DNA of 7,394 nucleotides from RGIG3009 sp964390295 (GTDB lineage: Bacteria > Bacillota > Clostridia > Oscillospirales > Acutalibacteraceae), in the NCBI GenBank assembly GCA_964390295.1, contig CAYMHR010000051.1:1-7394 (forward strand). Direction: 5' to 3'. The first letter of the stretch is position 1. Every line of letters begins with the position of its first letter. This document shows positions 1 through 6,270 of the stretch, one piece after another. The notes beneath the pieces were generated by a model that saw nothing but the letters and a program-made list of their open reading frames with translations, was not told the DNA's origin and ran no database searches. The position numbers and the translations under genes were made by a program.

Positions 1-1244
1 GGCTTACACGGTGTGGGCACGGGTGTCGGCTCCGGGCGGTGAGACGGCACGGGCTCCGTCGCCGCCGTGGCGGCAACGGGAGCGGCGGTAGACGCCACGA
101 CCGGCACGGTGCGTGTCTCCAGCGCCTCGATCCGGCGCAACAGGCTTTCCGGGGTCGTATCCAGCCGCGGATCGCACAGACGCAACAAGGTCGTTTCCAT
201 TTCCACACGACGGGAAACGCCGCTTTTCAGCCGATCCAAGGTGCGTTGCAGTACGTCCATAATATGCAAAATCGTCTCCAGCGACAGCGATTCCGCCTCG
301 CTCCGCAGATCGTTCAGTTCTTCGGGAGACATAACAATCAGCTCGCCGGGATTGCCCACGCTCTTGATGATCATGAGATTGCGGTAAAAATCGATCAGCT
401 CCACGCATAAGCGCTCCATATCCTTGGAGCCGTCGTACAGGGTGCTTAATAACGTCAGCGCCGCGGCACCGTCCTGCCGGCGAACGGCCGCCGCCAACCG
501 GAACAGATATTCGCGACCCGCCATACCGGTCGCCTCCGCCACCAGTGTCGCCGTCACCTCGCGGGAACGGGACAAGCACTGATCCAACAGCGACAGCGCG
601 TCACGCAGACCGCCATCCGCCAGCCGTGCGATCAGCAGAGCGGCATCCTCGGTAATCGTAAACTGCTCCTGCTCCGCCACATATTTCAGCCGGGCACCGA
701 TTTCCTCGGCCGGGATCCGCCCGAAGTCAAACCGCTGACACCGCGACAAAATGGTGGCAGGCAGCTTGTGCACCTCGGTGGTCGCCAAAATGAAAATGGC
801 GTGCTCCGGCGGCTCCTCCAACGTTTTCAGCAACGCGTTGAACGCGCCGGCCGACAGCATGTGCACCTCGTCGATGATATACACGCGATACTTGGCCACC
901 GACGGCGCGAAATTCACCTCGTCGCGCAAGTCGCGAATGTTATCCACACCGTTGTTGGAGGCGGCGTCAATCTCCACCACGTCCAGGATGGTTCCGGCGT
1001 CAATCCCCCGGCAGTTTTCACATTCGTTACACGGGTCGCCGTCCCGTGGATTCAAGCAGTTGACCGCTTTAGCCAAAATTTTGGCGCAGGAGGTTTTACC
1101 GGTACCGCGCGATCCAGTAAACAAATAGGCATGAGCCAGCCGTCCCGTTCGCAATTCGTTTTTCAGCGCCGTTGTCACGGCCGGCTGACCGTAAACCTCG
1201 GAAAACGTCTGCGGCCGCCATTTGCGGTATAAAACCTGATACAA
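1..1244 (-). CDS. dnaX: DNA polymerase III subunit gamma/tau (partial, 3' end off the left edge)
   Basis: Clamp-loader ATPase that loads the beta sliding clamp at replication forks. 414 residues are visible. The N-terminus reads MYQVLYRKWRPQTF, a DnaX signature. The Walker A motif GSRGTGKTS is at about residues 44-52. A zinc module with Cys63, Cys72, Cys75 and Cys78 has the usual DnaX spacing. Walker B reads VYIIDEVHML, followed by LLKTLEEPP, sensor-1 ATTE and the SRC arginine-finger segment. Domain III follows, then a Pro/Ala/Thr-rich linker that is still open at the left edge. The start is TTG at 1244-1242, chosen because DnaX homology begins exactly there and an AAAGGGG ribosome binding site lies 9 bases upstream. 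The tau C-terminus lies outside the window, so any programmed gamma/tau frameshift cannot be judged. The SRP RNA gene lies directly upstream, a common Firmicute arrangement. No separate dnaX promoter is visible between them, so readthrough from upstream is likely (inference). Confidence 0.97.
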   Translation of the reverse strand, partial: MYQVLYRKWRPQTFSEVYGQPAVTTALKNELRTGRLAHAYLFTGSRGTGKTSCAKILAKAVNCLNPRDGDPCNECENCRGIDAGTILDVVEIDAASNNGVDNIRDLRDEVNFAPSVAKYRVYIIDEVHMLSAGAFNALLKTLEEPPEHAIFILATTEVHKLPATILSRCQRFDFGRIPAEEIGARLKYVAEQEQFTITEDAALLIARLADGGLRDALSLLDQCLSRSREVTATLVAEATGMAGREYLFRLAAAVRRQDGAAALTLLSTLYDGSKDMERLCVELIDFYRNLMIIKSVGNPGELIVMSPEELNDLRSEAESLSLETILHIMDVLQRTLDRLKSGVSRRVEMETTLLRLCDPRLDTTPESLLRRIEALETRTVPVVASTAAPVAATAATEPVPSHRPEPTPVPTPCK

Positions 1245-1253
1245 GCCGGAACA

Positions 1254-1263
1254 CCCCTTTCCT
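1254..1263 (-). promoter_or_regulatory. Ribosome binding site of dnaX
   Basis: AGGAAAGGGG on the minus strand, ending 9 bases before the TTG codon at 1244. It supports the non-ATG start of dnaX. It lies only about 8 bases beyond the U-run that ends the SRP RNA. Confidence 0.7.
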
Positions 1264-1270
1264 GTGAAAT

Positions 1271-1425
1271 AAAAACGCCAAGCACCTTCGGGCATACGGA
1301 CGGACAGGCACCCTGCGGCGCACGGTGAAGACCGCTTAATGCTGCTCGGTTCCCCGCCTGACATGGTTCACGGGTCGCCGTCGCGCAGAACCCGCCCATC
1401 CGTACGCCCCAAGGCACGTGGCGTT
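1271..1425 (-). ncRNA. ffs: Signal recognition particle RNA (small bacterial type)
   Basis: RNA core of the signal recognition particle, which binds Ffh and guides co-translational membrane targeting. The conserved helix 8 is explicit on the minus strand: GUCAGG, then a CGG stem with a GGAA tetraloop and CCG, then AGCAGC, with AACCAU before and AUUAAG after. This matches the Ffh-binding symmetric and asymmetric loops of the family. The closing pairs differ from the usual CC/GG but remain paired, so the change is compensatory. The outer arms pair as one long helix: from AACGCCA at 1425 with UGGCGUU at the 3' end, about 31 base pairs in register with only two mismatches. It shows no separate Alu-type domain. 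The 3' arm runs into a U-run (UUUUUAUUU), which may terminate part of transcription. Ends are inferred from the pairing and from the promoter spacing. Confidence 0.93.
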
Positions 1426-1432
1426 ACAATTC

Positions 1433-1461
1433 AGTATACCGTATTTTTTTCAAAAAAGCAA
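1433..1461 (-). promoter_or_regulatory. Promoter of the SRP RNA gene
   Basis: On the minus strand a -35 TTGCTT (1456-1461), a 17-base spacer and a -10 TATACT (1433-1438). Seven bases after the -10 box lies A1425, the first base of the SRP RNA long helix, so promoter and RNA end agree. It is likely also the main source of dnaX transcripts by readthrough (inference). No convincing terminator separates it from the upstream apbE gene. Confidence 0.75.
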
Positions 1462-1487
1462 GAGCGTCCATACATTTTTTACACTTT

Positions 1488-2486
1488 TTATACCAGCGTA
1501 TGCGACAAGCCCTCAGTGGCGTAAAAGCTGCCGTCATCACGCAGGAACAGAGCCTCCACGTCGTCCAACGTTTTCATCAGTTCGACGGATTCGGTCTCGC
1601 CCAGCACGAAGCAGGCGGTCGACAAGGCATCAGCCTGTACCGAGCTTTGACATACGATTGTGACCGATGCCAGCCCGTTTTGTACCGGCATGCCGGTTTG
1701 CGGCGAAAGCAAATGGTGGTACCGCACGCCGTCCAGCGTAAAACCGCGTTCGTAGACCCCCGACGTCACCACCGAAACGTCCGTCCCCTGCACGACGGTA
1801 TACAGCTCCTCGACGTTCAACGGGTCCTTCACGCCGATGCGCCAATCCTCGCCGTCGGCCTTCTGCCCCACCGTGACGATATTTCCGCCCAGATCGATTA
1901 ACGCCGTCGTCACGCCCTGCTCCAACAGCAACGCGCGCACCTTGTCGGCAATATAACCCTTGGCGATCCCGCCTAAGTCGAGTCCTCCTTCGGTCAGCGT
2001 CACCGTCGTACCGTCTACCGTCAAATGCCGGTAATCCACGGTCTTCACCGCCGCTTTCAGCACCTCCGCCTCCGGTAGGGACGGCTCCGTTGCCGAAAAA
2101 GCCCACAGCGCCGTCACCGGGCGCAACGTCACGTCGAAGGCGCCGCCGGACAATGCGGCATAGTGCAGGCACAGCCGCAACAGCTCCGCCGTTTCATCGG
2201 CCACCGTAACCGGAGCACCTCCGGAAGCATTGATCCGCGCAATATCGCTGTCGGACACGGTCACGCTGAGCAACCGCTCCAGCCGCTCAATCTCGTCGAA
2301 GCACCGATCCAGCACCGCTTCCCCGTCCGTTCCGTCCGCCGCATCGTACAGCGTGATACGCACCACAGTGTCCAAGGCAAAGCCGGTGCGCGTGCACTCG
2401 GCAAACGAAGCCGCCCGACATGAGGAGCAGGCCAGCATACCACAACACACGATCAGCGACAGCAGCACGTTACCGATCCGCTTCAT
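1488..2486 (-). CDS. apbE: FAD:protein FMN transferase, ApbE family lipoprotein
   Basis: ApbE enzymes use FAD to attach FMN covalently to Thr/Ser of extracytoplasmic flavoproteins such as Rnf/Nqr electron-transport subunits. The product is 332 residues, normal for the family. The N-terminus has a short positive segment, a hydrophobic stretch and a lipobox-like MLAC with Cys20 as the probable lipidated residue. Family motifs follow in order: GFALDTVVRITLYD (about 35-48), GGAFDVTLRPV (114-124), DLGGIAKGYIADKV (170-183), IDLGGN (197-202), WRIGVKDP (225-), YHHLLSPQTG (256-265) and ADALST (285-290), which carries the metal-binding Asp286 and Thr290. The histidine motif has Ser261 where Asp is more usual. 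The ATG at 2486 is preferred over an in-frame GTG 12 bases upstream, because GAGGTG serves as ribosome binding site for the ATG and covers the GTG. No Rnf/Nqr target protein is encoded in this window. Confidence 0.95.
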   Translation of the reverse strand: MKRIGNVLLSLIVCCGMLACSSCRAASFAECTRTGFALDTVVRITLYDAADGTDGEAVLDRCFDEIERLERLLSVTVSDSDIARINASGGAPVTVADETAELLRLCLHYAALSGGAFDVTLRPVTALWAFSATEPSLPEAEVLKAAVKTVDYRHLTVDGTTVTLTEGGLDLGGIAKGYIADKVRALLLEQGVTTALIDLGGNIVTVGQKADGEDWRIGVKDPLNVEELYTVVQGTDVSVVTSGVYERGFTLDGVRYHHLLSPQTGMPVQNGLASVTIVCQSSVQADALSTACFVLGETESVELMKTLDDVEALFLRDDGSFYATEGLSHTLV

Positions 2487-2490
2487 AAAA

Positions 2491-2496
2491 CACCTC
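2491..2496 (-). promoter_or_regulatory. Ribosome binding site deciding the apbE start
   Basis: GAGGTG on the minus strand, with TTTT between it and the ATG at 2486-2484. Using the upstream in-frame GTG would put this site inside the coding region and leave no good site before it. Confidence 0.6.
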
Positions 2497-2522
2497 ACAG
2501 AACCGTTTTCGTTATCGTATAT

Positions 2523-2550
2523 AGTGTATCACGTTTTTCCGAAAACGCAA
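2523..2550 (-). promoter_or_regulatory. Candidate promoter of apbE
   Basis: On the minus strand TTGCGT (2545-2550), a 16-base spacer and TACACT (2523-2528), about 37 bases before the apbE start. The boxes are imperfect and an overlapping TATACG is an alternative -10. It diverges from the promoter at 2579-2607. Confidence 0.45.
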
Positions 2551-2578
2551 AGTTTTCCTTACAAGTTTGTAACAAAGA

Positions 2579-2607
2579 TTGCGGTTTTCGTTCATCTACG
2601 GTATAAT
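2579..2607 (+). promoter_or_regulatory. Promoter of the O-antigen-ligase-like gene
   Basis: TTGCGG (2579-2584), a 17-base spacer and a perfect TATAAT (2602-2607). Predicted transcription starts near 2614, leaving a leader of about 25 bases. Its position rules out the longer in-frame reading that begins at 2579, which would be translated from the promoter itself. Confidence 0.8.
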
Positions 2608-2625
2608 GAACGTAATTTTGACAGG

Positions 2626-2632
2626 AAGGAGG
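2626..2632 (+). promoter_or_regulatory. Ribosome binding site deciding the start at 2639
   Basis: AAGGAGG, near-perfect to the 16S rRNA tail, 6 bases before the ATG at 2639. Confidence 0.85.
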
Positions 2633-2638
2633 AGCCGC

Positions 2639-3931
2639 ATGCTCAAACGAATACGGTCGATGAAAGACGAAGGCTCGCTCTTTCTCGGTTGCTTATCCGC
2701 CGTGGCCCTGATCCCTCTGTTGCCGGAATACTTTGCGCCGGTGCTTGCCGGCGTGGCCATGCTGTTGGCGATCAAGGACGCTCATCGGCGCGGCACCACC
2801 GTGCAGATCGGCCCACTGGGCAAGCTGCTGTTGCTGTACGTGGGCTACATGACGATCGGCATCTGCTACTCCGCGCACAAAATGAACAGTCTTGCCACCG
2901 TAGCCATGTGGGTCGTCATGTTCTGTCTGTATCTGTCGCTCACCACCGCGTTGTGTAACCGCAAACGTCTGCACTGCGCCCTGTTTTTCATTGCGGCAGC
3001 GGCCGGCGTCGCCGGCTTTATCGCCTGCTTCCAATATCTGTACCGTCTGGTATTCGGTATGAATTCGCTTTCCAACCAATTCTGGTATCATCTCGACGAA
3101 TGGTTCTACCGCTACTTTCCCATTGAAACTAATTTGAATATGGGTGTGGATCGCGCCGCTTCTACCTTTACCAACCCCAATATGCTGGCGGAATATCTGG
3201 TCATGGTCACACCGCTCGCCGGGTATTACGGCTTCTGCGGCAAGCGCACCACCCCGCGCCTGCTGGCGCGCGCCTTCACCGTTCTTGCGGTATTCGGCGT
3301 CATCATGTCCTTCTCGCGCGGCGCGTATTTGGCACTGTTATCCATGCTGTTGCTCATCGTCGTCACCCGTCTGCGGAAGCTGACTCCCTTCATGATGTGC
3401 CTCATCGCCGCCGTTTCCCTGATCCCGGAAGCCATCGTCGGCCGTTTTCTCTCCATCGGGCATGGCGGTCACGCCATCGTGGAACGGCTGGACGCCTGGG
3501 AGGTCGCACTGGAGGCAATTTCCCGCAGTCCTCTCATCGGCATGGGCCCCGGCATTTCCAACTTTTGGGAGTTCTTGCTGCAAATGGGGGTCAACGTTCC
3601 TCACGCACACAATCTGATTTTGCAAGTGCTGGTCGAAGGCGGCTTTATCGCCCTGTTTTTGCTGTGTCTGGTCGCTACCCGGTTGTTGCAAGACAGCCTG
3701 TCTCTGCTCAACCGTTCGCGGCAAGCCGCCCCCGTGGGACGCATCTTTCTGATATTCGCCGTCGCGTTCGTGGTGCACGGCATGGTCGATTATCCTTTCC
3801 TCTCGCCCAAGCTGGTCGGCACGTTTTGCATGGTGCTCGGCTTTTTCGATACCATGTCCGGCTTCTATCTTACCCAACGCCTCACGCCGATCAAGCAGTT
3901 GTTCAACCCCCTGCTCAAGCGGCTCCGCTGA
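2639..3931 (+). CDS. O-antigen ligase/polymerase-like membrane protein (Wzy_C family)
   Basis: Polytopic membrane protein of 430 residues, resembling the WaaL/Wzy/TuaE group that polymerises or transfers surface glycans from undecaprenyl-linked precursors. Many hydrophobic segments are seen, roughly ten or more, for example LGCLSAVALIPLLP near residue 17 and LLSMLLLIVV near 235. Family hallmarks are a TFTNPN segment (176-181), FSRG (225-228), a loop with Arg283 and Trp287 leading to SPLIGMGPG, and the HAHN motif (322-325) followed by LVEGG, where the conserved His/Asn of this family lie. HGMVDYPF near residue 380 is also typical. Start chosen by the AAGGAGG site and by the promoter lying within any longer reading. 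The gene is alone between divergent apbE and convergent purF-like genes, with no glycosyltransferases in view. The substrate therefore cannot be told: teichuronic acid, capsule and other glycan or glycoprotein transfer are all possible. Its own promoter and terminator make it monocistronic. Confidence 0.9.
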   Translation: MLKRIRSMKDEGSLFLGCLSAVALIPLLPEYFAPVLAGVAMLLAIKDAHRRGTTVQIGPLGKLLLLYVGYMTIGICYSAHKMNSLATVAMWVVMFCLYLSLTTALCNRKRLHCALFFIAAAAGVAGFIACFQYLYRLVFGMNSLSNQFWYHLDEWFYRYFPIETNLNMGVDRAASTFTNPNMLAEYLVMVTPLAGYYGFCGKRTTPRLLARAFTVLAVFGVIMSFSRGAYLALLSMLLLIVVTRLRKLTPFMMCLIAAVSLIPEAIVGRFLSIGHGGHAIVERLDAWEVALEAISRSPLIGMGPGISNFWEFLLQMGVNVPHAHNLILQVLVEGGFIALFLLCLVATRLLQDSLSLLNRSRQAAPVGRIFLIFAVAFVVHGMVDYPFLSPKLVGTFCMVLGFFDTMSGFYLTQRLTPIKQLFNPLLKRLR

Positions 3932-3952
3932 AAAAAGCCTTATAATGAGCAC

Positions 3953-3984
3953 AAAGAGCTTCCCACGTTGGGAAGCTCTTTTTA
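3953..3984. terminator. Rho-independent terminator shared by convergent genes
   Basis: Stem AAGAGCTTCCC (3954-3964) and GGGAAGCTCTT (3970-3980), loop ACGTT, 11-12 perfect pairs, followed on the plus strand by a T-run through 3983. It terminates the O-antigen-ligase-like gene. It begins within a few bases of the purF-like stop codon (3985-3987). On the minus strand only a short TTT follows, so termination there is probably weaker. Confidence 0.92.
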
Positions 3985-5388
3985 TTACTCCTTGCCCGTC
4001 CAGCAGTAGGTGCAAAACTTGCACGCCGGCAAGCCGGTCGCTTCGATCATATCGTCCAACCGCTGATATTTCAGCGAGGTGAAATGCAATTCCTTGCAGA
4101 TTTCCTCCACCATCTTGGCGTACTCCGGCGTGTCCGGGTCGGTGTACAGCGCCAGCTTTTCTTCGGCGTGCTCCCCCTCCAAGCGAGCGATCGTGCGCCG
4201 CGCGATGAGGTCCATTTCCGAGGTCGAGCGTGAAAAATTCAAATACTTACAACCGAACATGATCGGCGGACACGCGGTACGCACGTGCACCTCTTTGGCA
4301 CCGCTGTGGTACAAAAAATCGGTTGTTTCGCGCATCTGCGTGCCGCGAACCAGCGAGTCGTCAATCATGATCAACCGTTTGTCGCGAATCAGGGCGTCCA
4401 CTGGGATCAGCTTCATGTGAGCGATGAGATTGCGTTGGCTCTGCTTTTGCGGCATGAACGAGCGCGGCCACGTGGGAGTATATTTGATAAACGGTCGGGA
4501 AAACGGGAGCGCGGTGCGGTTGGCATACCCGATGGCGTGCGCCGTTCCGGAATCCGGGATTCCCGCCACGCTGTCAGCGTCGACGTGGTCCCGCTCCGCC
4601 AGCTTTTCGCCGCAACGGCACCGCATCGCTTCCACGTTGACGCCCTCATAGGACGAGGTGGGATACCCAAAATACACCCACAAAAAGGTACATATCTTCA
4701 TTTCATCGCGCGCAGGGACCACCGTTTTGACCGAATTATCCGTCAGAAATACGACCTCACCCGGACCCAGCTCCCGTTCCTGGTCGTAGCCCAAGTTCAA
4801 AAAGGCCGACGACTCCAGCGAAGCACACCGCGCGCCCTTCTTTTTGCCGATCACCACCGGCGTACGCCCCACGAAATCGCGTGCGGCATATAAGCCATCC
4901 GGTGTCAAGAGCAGCAGCGACATGGAGCCTTCAATCATAGTTTGCGCGTAGCGGATGCCTTCCTCAACGGTGTCCTTTTGGTTGATCAGCGCCGCCGTCA
5001 GCTCGGTAGGATTGATACTGCCGCCGCTCATTTCCAGAAACTGCGGCGTACCGCCGTCAAACGCTAGCTTGACTAGTGCCTCCACGTTGTTGATCCGCCC
5101 CACCGTGGTAATGGCAAAGCTGCCCAAATGTGACCGAACGATCAGCGGCTGTGGCTCGGTATCCGAAATACAGCCGATTCCGGAGGCACCGTGCATTTCT
5201 TCCACGTCGCGTTCAAACTTGGTGCGAAACGGAGAATTTTGAATATTGTGAATGGCCCGGTTAAAGCCCTGTTCCCCGTAAACCGCCATGCCGCCGCGCT
5301 TGGTTCCCAAATGCGAGTGATAATCCGTTCCAAAAAACAGATCGAATACGCAATCCTTTTGAGAAACCACACCGAAAAAGCCGCCCAT
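3985..5388 (-). CDS. Amidophosphoribosyltransferase (PurF) homologue with degenerate glutaminase site
   Basis: 467 residues, the usual PurF length and two-domain layout. PurF makes 5-phosphoribosylamine from PRPP and glutamine, the first step of purine synthesis. Retained: the PRPP motif LIMIDDSLVRGT (339-350, Asp343/Asp344), the IPDSGTAHAIGYA segment and cysteines at 233, 380, 456, 459 and 462, consistent with the Fe-S cluster of Bacillus-type PurF. Lost: the N-terminus is MGGFFGV, so Gly2 stands where the Cys nucleophile belongs. The GHxRYST motif is replaced by GCISDT (72-77), and the oxyanion HNG by TVG (95-97). The usual NRYVGRTF loop is also altered to a TPTWPRSF segment. The start is ATG 5388, set by AAAGGAG 8 bases upstream; an in-frame GTG at 5397 would bury that site. 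Family membership is secure. Use of glutamine is doubtful; ammonia-dependent, regulatory or divergent activity is inference. The gene stands alone, with no other pur gene nearby. Confidence 0.85.
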   Translation of the reverse strand: MGGFFGVVSQKDCVFDLFFGTDYHSHLGTKRGGMAVYGEQGFNRAIHNIQNSPFRTKFERDVEEMHGASGIGCISDTEPQPLIVRSHLGSFAITTVGRINNVEALVKLAFDGGTPQFLEMSGGSINPTELTAALINQKDTVEEGIRYAQTMIEGSMSLLLLTPDGLYAARDFVGRTPVVIGKKKGARCASLESSAFLNLGYDQERELGPGEVVFLTDNSVKTVVPARDEMKICTFLWVYFGYPTSSYEGVNVEAMRCRCGEKLAERDHVDADSVAGIPDSGTAHAIGYANRTALPFSRPFIKYTPTWPRSFMPQKQSQRNLIAHMKLIPVDALIRDKRLIMIDDSLVRGTQMRETTDFLYHSGAKEVHVRTACPPIMFGCKYLNFSRSTSEMDLIARRTIARLEGEHAEEKLALYTDPDTPEYAKMVEEICKELHFTSLKYQRLDDMIEATGLPACKFCTYCWTGKE

Positions 5389-5396
5389 CGCTTCCA

Positions 5397-5403
5397 CTCC
5401 TTT
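5397..5403 (-). promoter_or_regulatory. Ribosome binding site deciding the purF-like start
   Basis: AAAGGAG on the minus strand, 8 bases before the ATG at 5388-5386. It fixes Met-Gly-Gly as the N-terminus and so bears directly on the missing catalytic Cys. Confidence 0.8.
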
Positions 5404-5426
5404 GTATCATCAAACGGGATAACAGT

Positions 5427-5455
5427 ATTGTACCATACCTTTCCCACAATTTCCA
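5427..5455 (-). promoter_or_regulatory. Candidate promoter of the purF-like gene
   Basis: On the minus strand a -10 TACAAT (5427-5432), a 17-base spacer and a weak -35 TGGAAA (5450-5455). Transcription would start near 5420, giving a leader of about 32 bases, too short for a purine riboswitch. Confidence 0.6.
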
Positions 5456-5462
5456 CTGCCAA

Positions 5463-5490
5463 ATGCAAAATTTCCGTTTTAATTTTGCGT
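5463..5490. repeat. AT-rich inverted repeat upstream of the purF-like promoter
   Basis: GCAAAATT (5465-5472) and AATTTTGC (5481-5488) flank an 8-base centre; one more A-T and one G-T pair extend it to 10 positions. It lies just upstream of the candidate -35 box. It could be an operator or an upstream activating site. As a minus-strand hairpin it lacks a following T-run, so it does not look like a terminator. Confidence 0.35.
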
Positions 5491-5564
5491 TTACAGCTCG
5501 GTATGTCGGTGTTTTTGTTCTACACGCACTGCCGTCTGCCGGAATACGAAAACTGCCCGATCAC

Positions 5565-5603
5565 AAAAAGCACCGTTGACAGTCGCATCTGCTGTCAACG
5601 GTG
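5565..5603 (-). terminator. Terminator of the restriction-modification operon
   Basis: Stem CACCGTTGACAG (5571-5582) with CTGTCAACGGTG (5592-5603), 12 perfect pairs and a 9-base loop. On the minus strand it is followed by CTTTTT (5570-5565). It lies about 40 bases after the endonuclease stop codon and isolates the cassette from the purF-like gene. Confidence 0.9.
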
Positions 5604-5642
5604 TGAGTCCAATCGCCGGGCGGTTGATTTTTCTCAGCCTTT

Positions 5643-6270
5643 TCAGAGCTTGATTTTTTCCGGTTCGATACCGATCATCACAATCGGAACCGTCGGATTC
5701 GAGCGGCCTTCACGAATAACGTTGGCAAGCTCGTTTTCGTACCAAGCAACACCGGTATCCATTCTCAGGCACATCGCTCTGGTGGGGATGATCTCAATGC
5801 CAACATCAATATCGTTTCGCAAAAAGAAAAACGTATGTTTCACATGCAAATCATAGGCAACGCTGAAATATTTGCCAAATTGCACTTCAAACCGCAACAC
5901 GGTCTTTGACAAAATCCACTTGATTGTTGGTACTATACGCTTCCAAGCCTTTGCTTTCAATAATGCGCTTCTGTTCTTCCTTATCACGAATACCCGCAAT
6001 CTCTCTGGCGGTAGGAATATCTCCCGTGACATAGTACGGTGTTCTGACGGATTTCCAGTTTAACGGAAAAAGGCGCTCTTCAAACTCTTTGTTTATCGCT
6101 TTCTGATCATAGAGAATTCGGCCCAACGACGGCTTCGCCTTGCTGACTTTTGTATATTCATTCGCATCGATACTTGAAATTGCCGAAACAATTTCATCCC
6201 ACAAATCCTTGTGATGAACCATCATGTGTTCATAACCGTTCAAGTGACTATACAAATGCGCTATCTTCAT
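5643..6270 (-). pseudogene. BstYI/BglII-family type II restriction endonuclease, frameshifted
   Basis: Two adjacent frames together encode one BstYI/BglII-like nuclease. Frame one (6270-5887) gives 127 residues, beginning MKIAHLYSHLNG and ending NNQVDFVKDRVAV-stop. The second frame resumes without loss at EVQFGKYFSVAYDL and runs to IGIEPEKIKL at 5643. Removing one T from the TTT at minus-strand 5891-5889 yields a continuous 208-residue protein, near the family's usual length (BglII is 223). The rejoined active site reads D119-x8-E128-x-Q130, the same spacing as Asp84/Glu93/Gln95 of BglII. From memory the whole chain resembles BstYI, which cuts RGATCY. The start ATG overlaps the methyltransferase stop as ATGA (6270-6267), so translation is coupled, with GGAG upstream. 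As written, the product stops one residue before the catalytic Glu and should be inactive. Family call is strong; the exact recognition site is inference. Whether it is a true mutation, a sequence error or recoding is unresolved. Confidence 0.87.

Noticed and set aside
1..60. Programmed frameshift site for making the gamma form of DnaX
   Set aside because: No A-run slippery heptamer is visible in the part present; the region where it would normally lie is at or beyond the left edge.
1175..1417. Small minus-strand reading frames across 1096-1417
   Set aside because: They lie over the SRP RNA and the dnaX start in the wrong frame and show no protein family features.
2487..2498. Four-residue extension of ApbE from GTG at 2498
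   Set aside because: The GTG lies upstream of and adjoining the GAGGTG ribosome binding site, and the ATG start gives a normal lipoprotein signal.
2579..2638. Twenty-residue N-terminal extension of the O-antigen-ligase-like protein
   Set aside because: It would be translated from the promoter itself (TATAAT at 2602-2607); the AAGGAGG site clearly serves the ATG at 2639.
5389..5397. Three-residue extension of the PurF homologue from GTG at 5397
   Set aside because: That GTG overlaps the AAAGGAG ribosome binding site, which is well spaced for the ATG at 5388. The longer form would not supply an N-terminal Cys either.
5400..5642. Purine riboswitch or small gene upstream of the purF-like gene
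   Set aside because: The predicted leader is about 32 bases, no purine aptamer motif is visible, and short frames here lack ribosome binding sites.
5643..6032. A separate 129-residue gene starting MSREIFLPPERLR
   Set aside because: Its first 40-odd residues are an out-of-frame reading of the nuclease 5' part; only the part from EVQFGKY on is nuclease sequence. It is the second half of the frameshifted gene.
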